11,463 nucleotides of DNA from Paludibacteraceae bacterium (GCA_947445425.1 CANFFA010000038.1:1-11463), one strand, 5' to 3'. Counted from the first letter of the stretch, positions 1 through 7,848 are shown. The notes: generated by a model from the letters alone, not told the origin. Program-made: numbers and translations.

Positions 1-2764
1 CAAGTTTCGGTAAAATGGCTTTATCAGCCAATTTAGATTTTCTATTTTTCTGTGCTTTAGAGAAAAGACGTTTGCCAATAACAACACCAGATAAAGAAGG
101 AGTAGCTTTTAGAGAAGCATCTTTTACATCACCCGCTTTATCACCAAAGATAGCACGAAGTAATTTTTCTTCAGGTGAAGGATCAGATTCTCCTTTTGGT
201 GTAATTTTACCAATGATAATATCACCTGGTTCAATACGTGCACCAATACGGATGATTCCGTTTTCATCTAAATCTTTTGTAGCTTCCTCACTAACATTAG
301 GAATATCAGCAGTAAACTCTTCAATACCACGTTTAGTTTCGCGAACATCTAATAATTGCTCAACAACATGGATAGAAGTGAAGACATCTTCACGAACTAC
401 ACGTTCATTAATAACAATCGCATCCTCAAAGTTATAACCTTTCCATGGCATGAAAGCCACTTTCAAGTTTTTACCGATGGCTAATTCACCATTTTGAGTG
501 GCATAACCCTCAGTTAAAATTTGACCAGGATATAATTTATCACCCTTGCTTACGATTGGGCGTAAATCTATGGTCGTATTTTGATTTGTTTTTTGAAATT
601 TCGGTAATTTATATTCTTTAACCGCAGATTCGAAACTTACAAATTCTTCATCTTCTGTACGTTCGTAACGAACTTTCATACAGTCCGCATCAACGTATTC
701 AACAACACCAACACCTTCGGCAGCAATTTGCGTTCTTGAATCTTGAATCAATTGCGCTTCAATACCTGTACCAACAATTGGAGCTTCACAACGCAACAAA
801 GGCACTGCCTGGCGCATCATGTTAGAACCCATCAAAGCACGGTTAGCATCATCATGTTCCAAGAAAGGAATCAAAGCAGCTGCAATAGAAGCAATTTGTG
901 ATGGAGAAACATCCATTAAATCAACCTCAGAAGGATCAATTACAGGGAAATCAGCACCACGTCTTGATTTAACTTTATTACGTAAGAAACGACCATCATC
1001 ATCCAAAGGAGCATTACCTTGAGCAACGATAAAATCTTCTTCTTCCTCTGCAGTATAATACTCAATTCCTGTTTCAGAAATATCAACGACAGAATCAGTT
1101 ACCTTACGATAAGGAGTTTCTATAAAACCAAGTTCATTAATTTTCGCATAGATACACAAAGAGGAAATCAAACCAATGTTTGGACCCTCAGGGGTTTCAA
1201 TAGGACATAAACGACCATAATGCGTATAGTGTACATCACGTACCTCAAAACCTGCACGTTCACGAGAAAGACCACCAGGTCCAAGAGCTGACATACGACG
1301 TTTGTGCGTAATTTCAGCCAATGGATTTTGTTGATCCATAAATTGTGACAAAGCATTCGTTCCAAAAAATGAATTGATGACAGACGAAATACTTTTTGCA
1401 TTGATCAAATCAATTGGAGTGAAGACCTCATTGTCACGAACATTCATACGTTCACGAATGGTACGCGCCATACGAGATAAACCAACACCAAATTGATTGT
1501 ACAATTGCTCACCAACGGTACGAACACGACGGTTACTTAAGTGGTCAATATCATCAACATCAGCTTTTGAATTAATCAATTCAATCAGATACTTGATGAT
1601 TTCAATAATATCTTCTTTGGTTAGCACTTTAGTATCCATGCTAGTAGTAAGATTCAATTTACGGTTGATGCGGAAACGTCCTACATTACCCAAATCGTAT
1701 CTCTTCTCTGAAAAGAATAAATTATTGATAACCTCTCTTGCAGTTGAATCATCGGCAGGAACCGCATTTCTCAACTGACGATAGATATACAATACAGCTT
1801 CTTTTTCAGAATTACTTGGATCTTTCTGAAGTGTATTATAGATGATGGCATAATCATTTTGATTAGCATCAGCTTTATGAAGTAAAATGGTTTGAGTTCC
1901 AGCTTCTAAAATCTCGTCAACATGATGAGCCTCCAAGACAACTTCACGGTCAATGATGACCTCATTACGCTCTATAGTAACTACCTCGCCGGTATCCTCA
2001 TCAACGAAATCTTCCACCCAAGTTTTCAAAACACGTGCAGCCAATTTTTGACCAATCACTTTTTTCAAACTTGTTTTGCTAACTTTTACCTCTTCAGCAA
2101 GATTGAAAATTTCCAAGATATCTTTATCACTTTCAAAACCAATGGCACGAAGCAAAGTAGTAACAGGAAGTTTTTTCTTACGATCGATATAAGCGTACAT
2201 CACATTATTGATATCCGTAGCAAACTCAATCCATGAACCACGGAAAGGAATAATACGAGCAGAATAAAGTTTTGTACCATTGGCATGAGTACTTTGACCA
2301 AAGAACACGCCTGGAGAACGGTGCAATTGAGAAACAATAACACGTTCGGCGCCATTGATAACAAAAGTACCTTTAGCAGTCATGTAAGGAATAGGGCCCA
2401 AATATACGTCTTGGATAACTGTATCAAAATCCTCATGATCAGGATCTGTACAATATAACTTTAATTTGGCTTTGAGGGGTACGCTATATGTTAAACCACG
2501 TTCAACACACTCATCAATCGAATAACGTGGGGGGTCAACGTAATAGTCGAGGAATTCGAGAATGAAATTGTTTCGAGTATCAGTAATGGGAAAGTTTTCG
2601 GCGAAAACCTTATACAATCCCTCTGTTTTTCTTTTTTCAGGAGCAGTGTCCATTTGAAAAAAGTCTTGGAAAGATTTTAATTGTACTTCCAAAAAATCAG
2701 GATATTGTAACTGATTTTTAATAGAGGCAAAATTTATTCTTTGAGCTTTTGATAATGACGACAT
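1..2764 (-). CDS. rpoB: RNA polymerase beta subunit RpoB, partial (N-terminal 921 codons)
   Basis: Beta subunit of DNA-dependent RNA polymerase, which with beta' forms the catalytic centre. The frame is open from the ATG at 2764-2762 to the left edge; 921 codons are present and the C-terminal part is outside the window (Bacteroidota RpoB is about 1,270 aa). The rifampicin pocket is visible near residues 470-495 ([24 protein letters not shown]), with Asp477, His487 and Ser492 matching E. coli Asp516, His526 and Ser531, so the usual resistance positions are wild type. [16 protein letters not shown] lies at 517-532 and [15 protein letters not shown] near 776-790, where Glu780/Asp781 match E. coli Glu813/Asp814. 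The catalytic Lys pair lies beyond the edge. No Shine-Dalgarno precedes the start. The gene follows rplL after 110 nt containing a terminator-like hairpin. I am certain of the identity; I read the frame by eye as continuous. Confidence 0.98.
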   Translation of the reverse strand, partial: MSSLSKAQRINFASIKNQLQYPDFLEVQLKSFQDFFQMDTAPEKRKTEGLYKVFAENFPITDTRNNFILEFLDYYVDPPRYSIDECVERGLTYSVPLKAKLKLYCTDPDHEDFDTVIQDVYLGPIPYMTAKGTFVINGAERVIVSQLHRSPGVFFGQSTHANGTKLYSARIIPFRGSWIEFATDINNVMYAYIDRKKKLPVTTLLRAIGFESDKDILEIFNLAEEVKVSKTSLKKVIGQKLAARVLKTWVEDFVDEDTGEVVTIERNEVIIDREVVLEAHHVDEILEAGTQTILLHKADANQNDYAIIYNTLQKDPSNSEKEAVLYIYRQLRNAVPADDSTAREVINNLFFSEKRYDLGNVGRFRINRKLNLTTSMDTKVLTKEDIIEIIKYLIELINSKADVDDIDHLSNRRVRTVGEQLYNQFGVGLSRMARTIRERMNVRDNEVFTPIDLINAKSISSVINSFFGTNALSQFMDQQNPLAEITHKRRMSALGPGGLSRERAGFEVRDVHYTHYGRLCPIETPEGPNIGLISSLCIYAKINELGFIETPYRKVTDSVVDISETGIEYYTAEEEEDFIVAQGNAPLDDDGRFLRNKVKSRRGADFPVIDPSEVDLMDVSPSQIASIAAALIPFLEHDDANRALMGSNMMRQAVPLLRCEAPIVGTGIEAQLIQDSRTQIAAEGVGVVEYVDADCMKVRYERTEDEEFVSFESAVKEYKLPKFQKTNQNTTIDLRPIVSKGDKLYPGQILTEGYATQNGELAIGKNLKVAFMPWKGYNFEDAIVINERVVREDVFTSIHVVEQLLDVRETKRGIEEFTADIPNVSEEATKDLDENGIIRIGARIEPGDIIIGKITPKGESDPSPEEKLLRAIFGDKAGDVKDASLKATPSLSGVVIGKRLFSKAQKNRKSKLADKAILPKL

Positions 2765-2811
2765 TTCAAAGAGTTTATTTGGGTGCTGTGAACTCAATTA
2801 TTTTTAGACAG

Positions 2812-2851
2812 AAAAAGGTTTAGATTCTCTCTATAAGAGAGAATCTAAACC
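2812..2851 (-). terminator. Hairpin plus U-run between rplL and rpoB (attenuator or processing site)
   Basis: A perfect inverted repeat with 15-16 bp arms (2817-2832 and 2836-2851) and a 3-5 nt loop is followed on the minus strand by five T (2816-2812). This is the layout of an intrinsic terminator in the direction of rplL to rpoB transcription. No T-run follows on the plus strand. Because rpoB lies directly downstream and no consensus promoter is visible in the gap, partial termination or RNA processing is more likely than a full stop. E. coli is known to have an attenuator and an RNase III site in the same intercistronic position. Confidence 0.7.
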
Positions 2852-2855
2852 AAAG

Positions 2856-2870
2856 ACCTGATGATCAGGT
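2856..2870. repeat. Short palindrome just after rplL
   Basis: ACCTGAT and ATCAGGT flank a single central base, giving a 6 bp stem with a 3 nt loop in RNA. It starts four bases after the rplL stop codon and sits next to the larger rplL-rpoB hairpin, so the two would be tandem stem-loops in the transcript. A role in 3' end protection or processing is inference only. Confidence 0.4.
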
Positions 2871-2874
2871 AAGA

Positions 2875-3249
2875 CTATTTAAGTTCAACTTCAGCTCCGC
2901 CTTCTGTTAGTTGTTTTTTCAATGCTTCAGCTTCGTCTTTAGAAGCACCTTCTTTGATTACTGAAGGAGCAGCATCAACCATATCTTTTGCTTCTTTCAA
3001 GCCAAGACCAGTTAATTCTTTTACTAATTTAACGATAGCCAATTTATTAGCACCGGCTGCTTTCAATACTACATCAAAAGATGATTTTTCTTCTACTACT
3101 TCAGCAGCAGCTGCAGGACCTGCAGCAACGGCAACTGCAGCAGCAGCTGGTTCGATACCATATTCATCTTTCAAAATTTGAGCTAACTCATTTACTTCTT
3201 TAACTGTCAAGTTAACCAATTGTTCTGCAAAAGCTTTCAAATCTGCCAT
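2875..3249 (-). CDS. rplL: Ribosomal protein bL12 (L7/L12)
   Basis: Stalk protein of the large ribosomal subunit. Dimers bind uL10, and the C-terminal domain recruits and stimulates translational GTPases such as EF-Tu and EF-G. At 124 aa it is the normal family length. Residues 1-30 are the dimerisation domain, about 33-55 are an Ala/Val/Glu-rich hinge ([20 protein letters not shown]), and 56-124 are the C-terminal domain with the conserved [12 protein letters not shown] and [13 protein letters not shown] motifs. It lies 40 nt after rplJ with an A-rich leader and no Shine-Dalgarno. It ends in TAG, followed by the tandem hairpins before rpoB. bL12 is needed in several copies per ribosome while RNA polymerase is not, which fits a partial stop after this gene (inference). 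Confidence 0.98.
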   Translation of the reverse strand: MADLKAFAEQLVNLTVKEVNELAQILKDEYGIEPAAAAVAVAAGPAAAAEVVEEKSSFDVVLKAAGANKLAIVKLVKELTGLGLKEAKDMVDAAPSVIKEGASKDEAEALKKQLTEGGAEVELK

Positions 3250-3289
3250 TTTCTTATTTTTTATGAATTGTTTTTTGTTACTTAATAAT

Positions 3290-3817
3290 TTATCGTTCCG
3301 ACAATGTTTTCAACAAGCCGTGAATAGTAGAACCTCCTGATTGTAAAGCCGAAATAACGTTTTTCGCTGGTGATTGTAATAAACCAATAACTTCGCCGAT
3401 AAGTTCGTTTTTGCTTTTAACATGAATCAAGGCATCCAATTGATTTGCACCAATATAGAAACTTTCTTCAACAAAAGCAGCTTTCAAGATATCCTTTTTT
3501 TCTTTACTTTTATTTGCTTTTTCTAAATCACGAATGATTAAAGCAGGTGCATTACCTACATTAGAAAGCAATAGTGCAGTAGATCCAGTAAGAACATCAG
3601 AAAGTTGACTAAAATCTTTTCCTGTATTATCTAATGCCTTTTTAAGCAAAGTGTTTTTTACAACAACAAGTTTAATGTCTTGCTTGTAGCAAGTTCTTCT
3701 TAATTCGGTTGTTTTAGCAGCATTTAATCCACCAAAATCAGCTAAATAGAAGTGAGCATACTCACTAAGAGTTGTCTCTAGTTGTTTTATAATAATGCCT
3801 TTATCTTCCTTTTTCAT
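3290..3817 (-). CDS. rplJ: Ribosomal protein uL10
   Basis: Base of the large-subunit stalk: its N-terminal domain binds 23S rRNA near uL11, and its C-terminal helix carries bL12 dimers. At 175 aa it is normal for the family. The N-terminal half contains [18 protein letters not shown] near 24-41 and [12 protein letters not shown] near 51-62, typical of the uL10 RNA-binding fold. The end, [18 protein letters not shown], precedes the stop. It starts only 11 nt after rplA and lies 40 nt before rplL, so it is within one operon. In E. coli the uL10-bL12 complex represses its own mRNA through a leader. The 11 nt gap here is too short for such a leader unless it lies inside rplA. Confidence 0.97.
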   Translation of the reverse strand: MKKEDKGIIIKQLETTLSEYAHFYLADFGGLNAAKTTELRRTCYKQDIKLVVVKNTLLKKALDNTGKDFSQLSDVLTGSTALLLSNVGNAPALIIRDLEKANKSKEKKDILKAAFVEESFYIGANQLDALIHVKSKNELIGEVIGLLQSPAKNVISALQSGGSTIHGLLKTLSER

Positions 3818-3828
3818 AAACTTTTATA

Positions 3829-4524
3829 TTATTCTTCAATTGATTTGGGTTCAATCTTAATACCCATACTCATTGTGCTTGAAAGATAAATGCTTTTTAC
3901 ATAAGTACCTTTGGCAGAAGTAGGTTTTAGTTTCATCAAAGTAGAAACAAATTCTTTAGCATTTTCAATCAATTGATCGTCAGTAAAAGAGACTTTACCA
4001 ATTGAAGTGTGAATAATACCATATTTATCAACTTTAAAGTCGATTTTTCCTTGTTTAACTTCTTTTACCGCTTTAGCAACTTCATTGGTAACGGTACCAC
4101 TTTTAGGATTCGGCATTAAACCACGAGGACCTAAAACACGACCTAAAGCACCTAATTTACCCATGATGGCAGGCATCGTGATAATTACATCCACGTCAGT
4201 CCATCCACCTTTAATTTTTTCGATATATTCATCGAGTCCTACAAAGTCAGCACCAGCTTCTTTCGCTGCCGCTTCTTGGTCAGGGGTACACAATGCAAGA
4301 ACTTTAACTTCTTTACCAGTACCGTTAGGTAAGGAAACAACACCACGTACCATTTGATTGGCTTTACGAGGGTCAACACCTAAGCGTACATCAATATCTA
4401 CAGAAGCATCAAATTTTGAACTAGTAATTTGCTTTACTAATCCAGCTGCTTCTTTTAGAGAATAGGCTTTTCCTTCCTCAATTTTTTCTAAAGCTAACTT
4501 TTGATTTTTTGTCAGTTTACTCAT
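3829..4524 (-). CDS. rplA: Ribosomal protein uL1
   Basis: Forms the mobile L1 stalk at the E-site side of the large subunit, which helps release deacylated tRNA. In many bacteria it represses the rplK-rplA mRNA by binding a mimic of its 23S site. The 231 aa length is normal. Family motifs are clear: [20 protein letters not shown] near 42-61, [20 protein letters not shown] near 126-145, and a C-terminal segment with ITSIG-like HTSIGKVSF. The gene lies 17 nt after rplK and 11 nt before rplJ. I saw no obvious uL1 target hairpin in the short rplK leader, so autoregulation is not shown by the sequence. Confidence 0.97.
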   Translation of the reverse strand: MSKLTKNQKLALEKIEEGKAYSLKEAAGLVKQITSSKFDASVDIDVRLGVDPRKANQMVRGVVSLPNGTGKEVKVLALCTPDQEAAAKEAGADFVGLDEYIEKIKGGWTDVDVIITMPAIMGKLGALGRVLGPRGLMPNPKSGTVTNEVAKAVKEVKQGKIDFKVDKYGIIHTSIGKVSFTDDQLIENAKEFVSTLMKLKPTSAKGTYVKSIYLSSTMSMGIKIEPKSIEE

Positions 4525-4541
4525 TTTAATTGAAGTGTTAA

Positions 4542-4985
4542 TTATATATTACTAGGAAATGTACCTTTAACGGTAATACCCATACTTCTTGCTGTACCAG
4601 CAACCATTTTCATAGCTGCGTCTAATTCGAAACAATTCAAATCAACCATTTTGTCCGTAGCAATAGCTTGTACTTGATCCCAAGTAATTTCAGCAACTTT
4701 TTTACGGTTAGGCTCAGCCGATCCACTCTTCAATTTGGTAACATCCAATAATTGAATTGCAACAGGAGGAGTTTTAACAACAAAGTCAAAAGATTTGTCA
4801 GTATAATAGGTAATGACTGCAGGTAAAATTTTACCAGGTTTGTCTTGGGTTCTGGCATTAAATTGTTTGCAAAACTCCATGATGTTAATCCCTTTAGAAC
4901 CCAATGCAGGACCTACCGGTGGAGAGGGGTTTGCAGCGCCTCCTTTTATCTGTAATTTAATTAGTCCAGCAATCTCTTTAGCCAT
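4542..4985 (-). CDS. rplK: Ribosomal protein uL11
   Basis: Binds the GTPase-associated region of 23S rRNA together with uL10, contacts elongation factors, and is the target site of thiostrepton-class antibiotics. The 147 aa length is standard. The N-terminal domain shows [22 protein letters not shown] near 12-33, including the conserved Pro-rich helix. The C-terminal rRNA-binding domain ends with [13 protein letters not shown] near 129-141. The ATG at 4985-4983 is the natural start, giving MAKEIAG. It follows nusG after 52 nt. That spacer is A/T-rich, with no Shine-Dalgarno and no Bacteroidota consensus promoter, so the gene is probably cotranscribed with secE-nusG. Confidence 0.98.
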   Translation of the reverse strand: MAKEIAGLIKLQIKGGAANPSPPVGPALGSKGINIMEFCKQFNARTQDKPGKILPAVITYYTDKSFDFVVKTPPVAIQLLDVTKLKSGSAEPNRKKVAEITWDQVQAIATDKMVDLNCFELDAAMKMVAGTARSMGITVKGTFPSNI

Positions 4986-5037
4986 AATTTGTTTTTTTTG
5001 ATGTTTAACTGAAGTATTTGATTTGTAACTTAATCAA

Positions 5038-5601
5038 CTACTCCTTTTCTACTTGTGTGAAAGATAATTCGAGCGGAGTTTTCCGTCCAAAAATCATAAC
5101 CATAACTTTGAGCTTTTTCTTTTCAGTACTCACCTCTTCAATAATTCCACTAAAACCGGTAAAAGGGCCAAAGATAACTTTAACAGTTTCCCCAAGATAA
5201 TAAGGCGTAATCATTTCTTCCTCAGTTTCCTGAAGTTCATCCACTGTACCTAATATTCTATTCATTTCAGAAGCACGAATAGGAGTAGGAACATTGTTGC
5301 GTTCGCCTAAAAATCCAATAACATTTGGTGTATTACGTAAGCGGTGAGGGATTTCACCAATTAGATAGGCCTCTATCAAAACATATCCCGGCATGCAACT
5401 ACGTTCTTTTGTAATCTTTTTGCCGTTACGAATCTGATAAACTTTCTCAGTAGGGATTAATACCTGAGCAACGTATTGACCAAGATCAGAATTTTTGATT
5501 TCAGCATCAATATATTCTTTAACCTTGCTCTCTTTTCCACTAATAGCACGCATAACGTACCATTTAAAATCTGTTGACTCAGACACTTTAATGACCTCCA
5601 T
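5038..5601 (-). CDS. nusG: Transcription elongation/antitermination factor NusG
   Basis: Binds the beta' clamp helices of RNA polymerase, suppresses or modulates pausing, and can couple transcription to Rho or to the ribosome through bS10. The NGN domain covers about 12-120 (KWYVMRAISGKESKVKEYI, and MPGYVLIEAYLIGE near 70-83). A KOW domain lies near 133-183 (GPFTGFSGIIEEVSTEKKKL). The length of 187 aa fits the family. The ATG at 5601 starts 3 nt after the secE stop. An alternative GTG at 5586-5584 gives 182 aa, MSESTDFKWYV, and has GGAGG (5599-5595) 8 nt upstream. I kept the ATG because Bacteroidota rarely rely on Shine-Dalgarno signals, but the start is uncertain. Confidence 0.96.
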   Translation of the reverse strand: MEVIKVSESTDFKWYVMRAISGKESKVKEYIDAEIKNSDLGQYVAQVLIPTEKVYQIRNGKKITKERSCMPGYVLIEAYLIGEIPHRLRNTPNVIGFLGERNNVPTPIRASEMNRILGTVDELQETEEEMITPYYLGETVKVIFGPFTGFSGIIEEVSTEKKKLKVMVMIFGRKTPLELSFTQVEKE

Positions 5602-5604
5602 TGA

Positions 5605-5799
5605 TTAATTAGACAGTTGTCCGTAAATAAATTTCATGATAGTTTCAAAACTAACATCCATAAGCCATACTACCAATGCAAGAATGATGGAAGCTGTCAA
5701 TACCACTACTGCACTGCTTGTAAGTTCCTGACGAGTAGGCCAAGACACTTTCTGAACCAGTTCTGTATACGACTCTTTGATATAGTTAATTATCTTCAT
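5605..5799 (-). CDS. secE: Preprotein translocase subunit SecE
   Basis: Small essential subunit of the SecYEG inner-membrane channel that clamps SecY. With the ATG at 5799-5797 the product is 64 aa, the usual length for single-span SecE. It has an amphipathic N-terminal helix with the conserved VSWPTRQEL motif at 18-26, then one membrane segment near 29-47 (SAVVVLTASIILALVVWLM), and a short tail. The frame stays open upstream for 24 more codons, but those codons lie over tRNA-Trp and encode nothing SecE-like, so the longer start is rejected. It begins 14 nt after the tRNA-Trp 3' end and ends 3 nt before nusG. Confidence 0.96.
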   Translation of the reverse strand: MKIINYIKESYTELVQKVSWPTRQELTSSAVVVLTASIILALVVWLMDVSFETIMKFIYGQLSN

Positions 5800-5813
5800 A
5801 TAAATAGAATTTG

Positions 5814-5886
5814 CACGGGCAGAGAGACTCGAACTCCCGACACCTGGTTTTGGAGACCAGTGCTCTACCAACTGAGCTACGCCCGT
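5814..5886 (-). tRNA. tRNA-Trp (CCA)
   Basis: A full 73 nt cloverleaf. The acceptor pairs ACGGGCG with TGCCCGT, with discriminator G. The D arm has AGTTGGTA, the anticodon stem CTGGT/ACCAG encloses CTCCAAA (anticodon CCA), and the T loop is TTCGAGT. The 3' CCA is not encoded: genomic CAA follows the discriminator. It lies between tuf and secE, and only 14 nt separate its end from the secE start, so tRNA excision must cut the mRNA close to the secE start codon. Confidence 0.97.
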
Positions 5887-5891
5887 ATTAT

Positions 5892-5960
5892 CCCCCCAAC
5901 CCCCTAAAGGGGGAGCTGGGAGGGTTTGATTTTATTATTCCCCTTTAGGGGATAGGGGTG
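5892..5960. repeat. G/C-rich inverted-repeat element, copy A (between tuf and tRNA-Trp)
   Basis: Two arms, each with the palindromic core CCCCTAAAGGGG plus a second C/G run, face each other: cores near 5900-5913 and 5940-5951, with an outer G/C run at each end. The element starts on the base next to the tuf stop codon and fills nearly the whole 74 nt spacer to tRNA-Trp. A second copy lies at 7394-7445. No U-run follows on the minus strand, so it does not look like an intrinsic terminator. It resembles a REP-like or MITE-like transcribed hairpin. Confidence 0.75.
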
Positions 5961-7148
5961 TTAGTCTAACAATTCAGTAATTTGACCTGAACCTACTGTA
6001 CGTCCACCTTCACGAACTGCAAAACGTAAACCTACGCTACAAGCAACTGGATAGATCAAAGTAACAGTTAATTCTAAGTTGTCACCTGGCATTACCATCT
6101 CTGTTCCTTCTGGAAGAGTGATTTCACCTGTAACATCCAAAGTACGGATAAAGAATTGTGGACGGTAACGGTTGTGGAATGGAGTGTGACGACCACCTTC
6201 TTCTTTTTTCAAGATATAAGCAGCAGCTTTGAAAGTAGTGTGAGGAGTTACTTTTCCCGGGTGGGTAATAACCATACCACGTTTGATACTTTCTTTGTCG
6301 ATACCACGAAGCAATAAACCAACGTTATCACCAGCTTGACCATCATCAAGAATCTTGCGGAACATCTCAACACCAGTAACAACTGATTTTTGAGCTGATT
6401 GACCAAGACCAATGATTTGAACCTCTTCACCAGTTTTAATTTTACCAGTTTCGATACGACCAGTTGCAACTGTACCACGACCAGTGATAGAGAATACATC
6501 TTCAACAGGCATCAAGAAAGGTTTATCAACATCACGTTCTGGTAAAAGAATCCAGCTATCAACAGCATCCATCAATTCCATAACTTTATCTTCCCACTCA
6601 GTAACACCGTTCAATGCACCAAGTGCAGAACCTTGAATAACTGGAGTGTTATCACCATCAAAATCATAGAAAGAAAGCAATTCACGCATTTCCATTTCTA
6701 CCAATTCCAACATTTCAGCATCATCCACCATATCACATTTGTTCATAAAAACAACGATACGAGGAACGTTTACCTGACGAGCCAAAAGGATGTGCTCACG
6801 AGTTTGTGGCATAGGACCATCAGTTGCAGCAACCACGATAATAGCACCGTCCATTTGGGCAGCACCCGTTACCATGTTCTTCACGTAATCCGCGTGACCA
6901 GGACAGTCAACGTGCGCATAGTGACGAGAAGCAGTTTGGTATTCAACGTGTGAAGTATTGATAGTAATACCACGTTCTTTTTCTTCAGGAGCGTTATCGA
7001 TAGAATCGAAAGAACGCAATTCACATAAACCTTTTCTAGCAAGTACCGTGGTAATTGCAGCAGTCAAAGTTGTTTTACCGTGGTCAACGTGACCGATTGT
7101 ACCGATGTTAACATGGGGTTTTGATCTGTCAAATTTTTCTTTTGCCAT
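5961..7148 (-). CDS. tuf: Elongation factor Tu
   Basis: GTPase that delivers aminoacyl-tRNA to the ribosomal A site. The 395 aa length is normal. The G domain shows all the nucleotide motifs: GHVDHGKT (19-26), switch I ending RGITIN (59-64), DCPGH (81-85) with catalytic His85, NKCD (136-139) and SAL (174-176). Domain 2 includes [18 protein letters not shown], and domain 3 ends [23 protein letters not shown]. It sits between tRNA-Thr(GGU) (53 nt away to the tRNA's encoded CCA) and the copy A hairpin element that abuts its stop. I see no consensus promoter in the upstream spacer, so it probably shares a transcript with the tRNAs, as E. coli tufB does (known there, inferred here). Its sequence reads as Bacteroidia-type. 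Confidence 0.99.
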   Translation of the reverse strand: MAKEKFDRSKPHVNIGTIGHVDHGKTTLTAAITTVLARKGLCELRSFDSIDNAPEEKERGITINTSHVEYQTASRHYAHVDCPGHADYVKNMVTGAAQMDGAIIVVAATDGPMPQTREHILLARQVNVPRIVVFMNKCDMVDDAEMLELVEMEMRELLSFYDFDGDNTPVIQGSALGALNGVTEWEDKVMELMDAVDSWILLPERDVDKPFLMPVEDVFSITGRGTVATGRIETGKIKTGEEVQIIGLGQSAQKSVVTGVEMFRKILDDGQAGDNVGLLLRGIDKESIKRGMVITHPGKVTPHTTFKAAAYILKKEEGGRHTPFHNRYRPQFFIRTLDVTGEITLPEGTEMVMPGDNLELTVTLIYPVACSVGLRFAVREGGRTVGSGQITELLD

Positions 7149-7201
7149 AACTCAAAGATTATTTAATAATTAATTTAATACTTTTATAAACACTTACATA
7201 G

Positions 7202-7276
<75 letters not shown>

Positions 7277-7315
7277 AAAAAAATGGATACTTTCATTTTC
7301 AGATTTCTCCATTTT

Positions 7316-7391
7316 TGGAGCGAAAGACGGGGCTCAAACCCGCGACCCTCAGCTTGGAAGGCTAATGCTCTATCAACTGAGCTACTTTCGC
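7316..7391 (-). tRNA. tRNA-Gly (TCC), CCA encoded, A19-U56 elbow
   Basis: Cloverleaf of 73 nt plus an encoded CCA (7318-7316). The acceptor pairs GCGAAAG with CTTTCGC, with discriminator T. The anticodon stem TTAGC/GCTGA encloses CTTCCAA (anticodon TCC). The T stem GCGGG/CCCGT is sound. Two near-universal bases are changed: the D loop is AGTTGATA (A at position 19, window 7373) and the T loop is TTTGAGC (U at position 56, window 7336). Together they restore a Watson-Crick pair in the elbow. The gene lies between tRNA-Tyr and tRNA-Thr(GGT), as glyT does in E. coli. Confidence 0.95.
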
Positions 7392-7393
7392 AT

Positions 7394-7445
7394 AACCCCT
7401 AGCCCCTAAAGGGGTATTAGTTCCCCTTTAGGGGCTAGGGGGGTT
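7394..7445. repeat. G/C-rich inverted-repeat element, copy B (between tRNA-Tyr and tRNA-Gly)
   Basis: Left arm 7394-7414 and right arm 7423-7445 are reverse complements apart from two extra G, with an 8 nt loop (TATTAGTT). Each arm again holds the palindromic core CCCCTAAAGGGG and a second CCCCTAG-type run, as in copy A at 5892-5960. It fills the 55 nt between the 3' end of tRNA-Tyr and the 5' end of tRNA-Gly. It must be transcribed if the tRNAs are cotranscribed, and no U-run follows it. Confidence 0.8.
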
Positions 7446-7446
7446 G

Positions 7447-7529
7447 TGGGCAGTGCAGGATTCGAACCTACGAAGTCGAAAGACAGCTGAGTTACAGTCA
7501 GCCCCAGTTGGCCACTTTGGTAACTGCCC
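7447..7529 (-). tRNA. tRNA-Tyr (GTA)
   Basis: Class II tRNA of 83 nt. The acceptor pairs GGGCAGT with ACTGCCC, with discriminator A. It has a 3 bp D stem (CCA/TGG), and anticodon stem GCTGA/TCAGC enclosing CTGTAAC (anticodon GTA). A 14 nt variable arm holds the short stem GTC/GAC, and the T loop is TTCGAAT. The 3' CCA is not encoded: CAA follows. It lies between tRNA-Thr(TGT) and copy B of the G/C-rich repeat. Confidence 0.97.
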
Positions 7530-7535
7530 AAGAAA

Positions 7536-7620
7536 TTAATAATTAACAAGTAATAATTAATAAAACAATTTCTCATCCATCAGAATGGACACTAATTAAT
7601 TGTTCATTTTTAATTATTCA
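7536..7620. repeat. A/T-rich imperfect inverted repeat in the Thr-Tyr tRNA spacer
   Basis: The stretch 7536-7562 and the reverse complement of 7594-7620 agree at about 21 of 27 positions, sharing words such as ATAATTAA and AATTAAT. Nested between them is a perfect 5 bp hairpin, TCCAT-CAGA-ATGGA (7576-7589). The element occupies most of the 99 nt spacer between tRNA-Tyr and tRNA-Thr(TGT). In such A/T-rich DNA part of this match can be chance. Confidence 0.4.
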
Positions 7621-7628
7621 TTGTACTG

Positions 7629-7702
7629 AGCCTCTTGTCGGATTCGAACCAACGACCCCGAGATTACAAATCACGTGCTCTGGCCAACTGAGCTAAAGAG
7701 GC
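7629..7702 (-). tRNA. tRNA-Thr (TGT)
   Basis: Cloverleaf of 74 nt. The acceptor pairs GCCTCTT with AAGAGGC, with discriminator T. The D loop is AGTTGGCCA, the anticodon stem CGTGA/TCTCG encloses TTTGTAA (anticodon TGT), and the T loop is TTCGAAT. The anticodon stem has one T-T mismatch at its middle pair. The 3' CCA is not encoded: CAG follows. It is the first gene of the tRNA-tuf unit in the direction of transcription, the place held by thrU in E. coli. Confidence 0.96.
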
Positions 7703-7730
7703 AATGCTTTAAATAACAAGCTTTTGGCGT

Positions 7731-7767
7731 TTAAAAAGCCGCTTGAATAGTGCTATTCAAACGGCTT
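7731..7767 (-). terminator. Intrinsic terminator downstream of hpf
   Basis: A 14 bp stem (7736-7749 with 7754-7767) and a 4 nt loop are followed on the minus strand by five T (7737-7733, the first two lying inside the stem's 3' arm). The single non-Watson-Crick position is a G-U pair in the minus-strand RNA, which supports function in that orientation. There is no T-run on the plus side. It lies 81 nt after the hpf stop and 29 nt before tRNA-Thr(TGT), and probably separates the xerC-hpf unit from the tRNA-tuf unit. Confidence 0.75.
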
Positions 7768-7768
7768 G

Positions 7769-7798
7769 CAAATGTACGAATATATTTTGGACTACAAA
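7769..7798 (-). promoter_or_regulatory. Probable promoter for the tRNA-tuf unit, abutting the terminator hairpin
   Basis: On the minus strand TTTG (7798-7795), an 18 nt spacer and TACATTTG (7776-7769) match the Bacteroidota consensus TTTG-N19-TAnnTTTG. The expected start, about 5 nt on (near 7765), falls at the base of the terminator hairpin. It is the only consensus match I see upstream of the tRNA genes and tuf. Because the transcript would begin with the hairpin, this may instead be a chance match or an attenuated promoter. Confidence 0.5.
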
Positions 7799-7848
7799 AC
7801 AATTCTTGCATTATTTTCGCATATTTTTAATTCATGCGTGAATGCAGA

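Noticed and set aside
15..437. 140-codon plus-strand frame
   Set aside because: It is the antisense shadow of rpoB, whose frame is continuous and clearly recognisable.
5800..5871. Extension of secE upstream to an ATG giving an 88 aa product
   Set aside because: The extra 24 codons lie mainly inside tRNA-Trp and show no SecE similarity. The ATG at 5799 gives a normal 64 aa SecE.
7150..7157. AATCTTTG ahead of tuf as a promoter element
   Set aside because: It mismatches the consensus, and the start of transcription would fall at the tuf start codon.
7279..7316. AAAAATGGA / TCCATTTTT inverted repeat with a T-run before tRNA-Thr(GGT)
   Set aside because: The 9 bp stem is nearly all A/T with a 20 nt loop and overlaps the tRNA-Gly CCA. 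A terminator here would also cut off tuf with no promoter visible after it.
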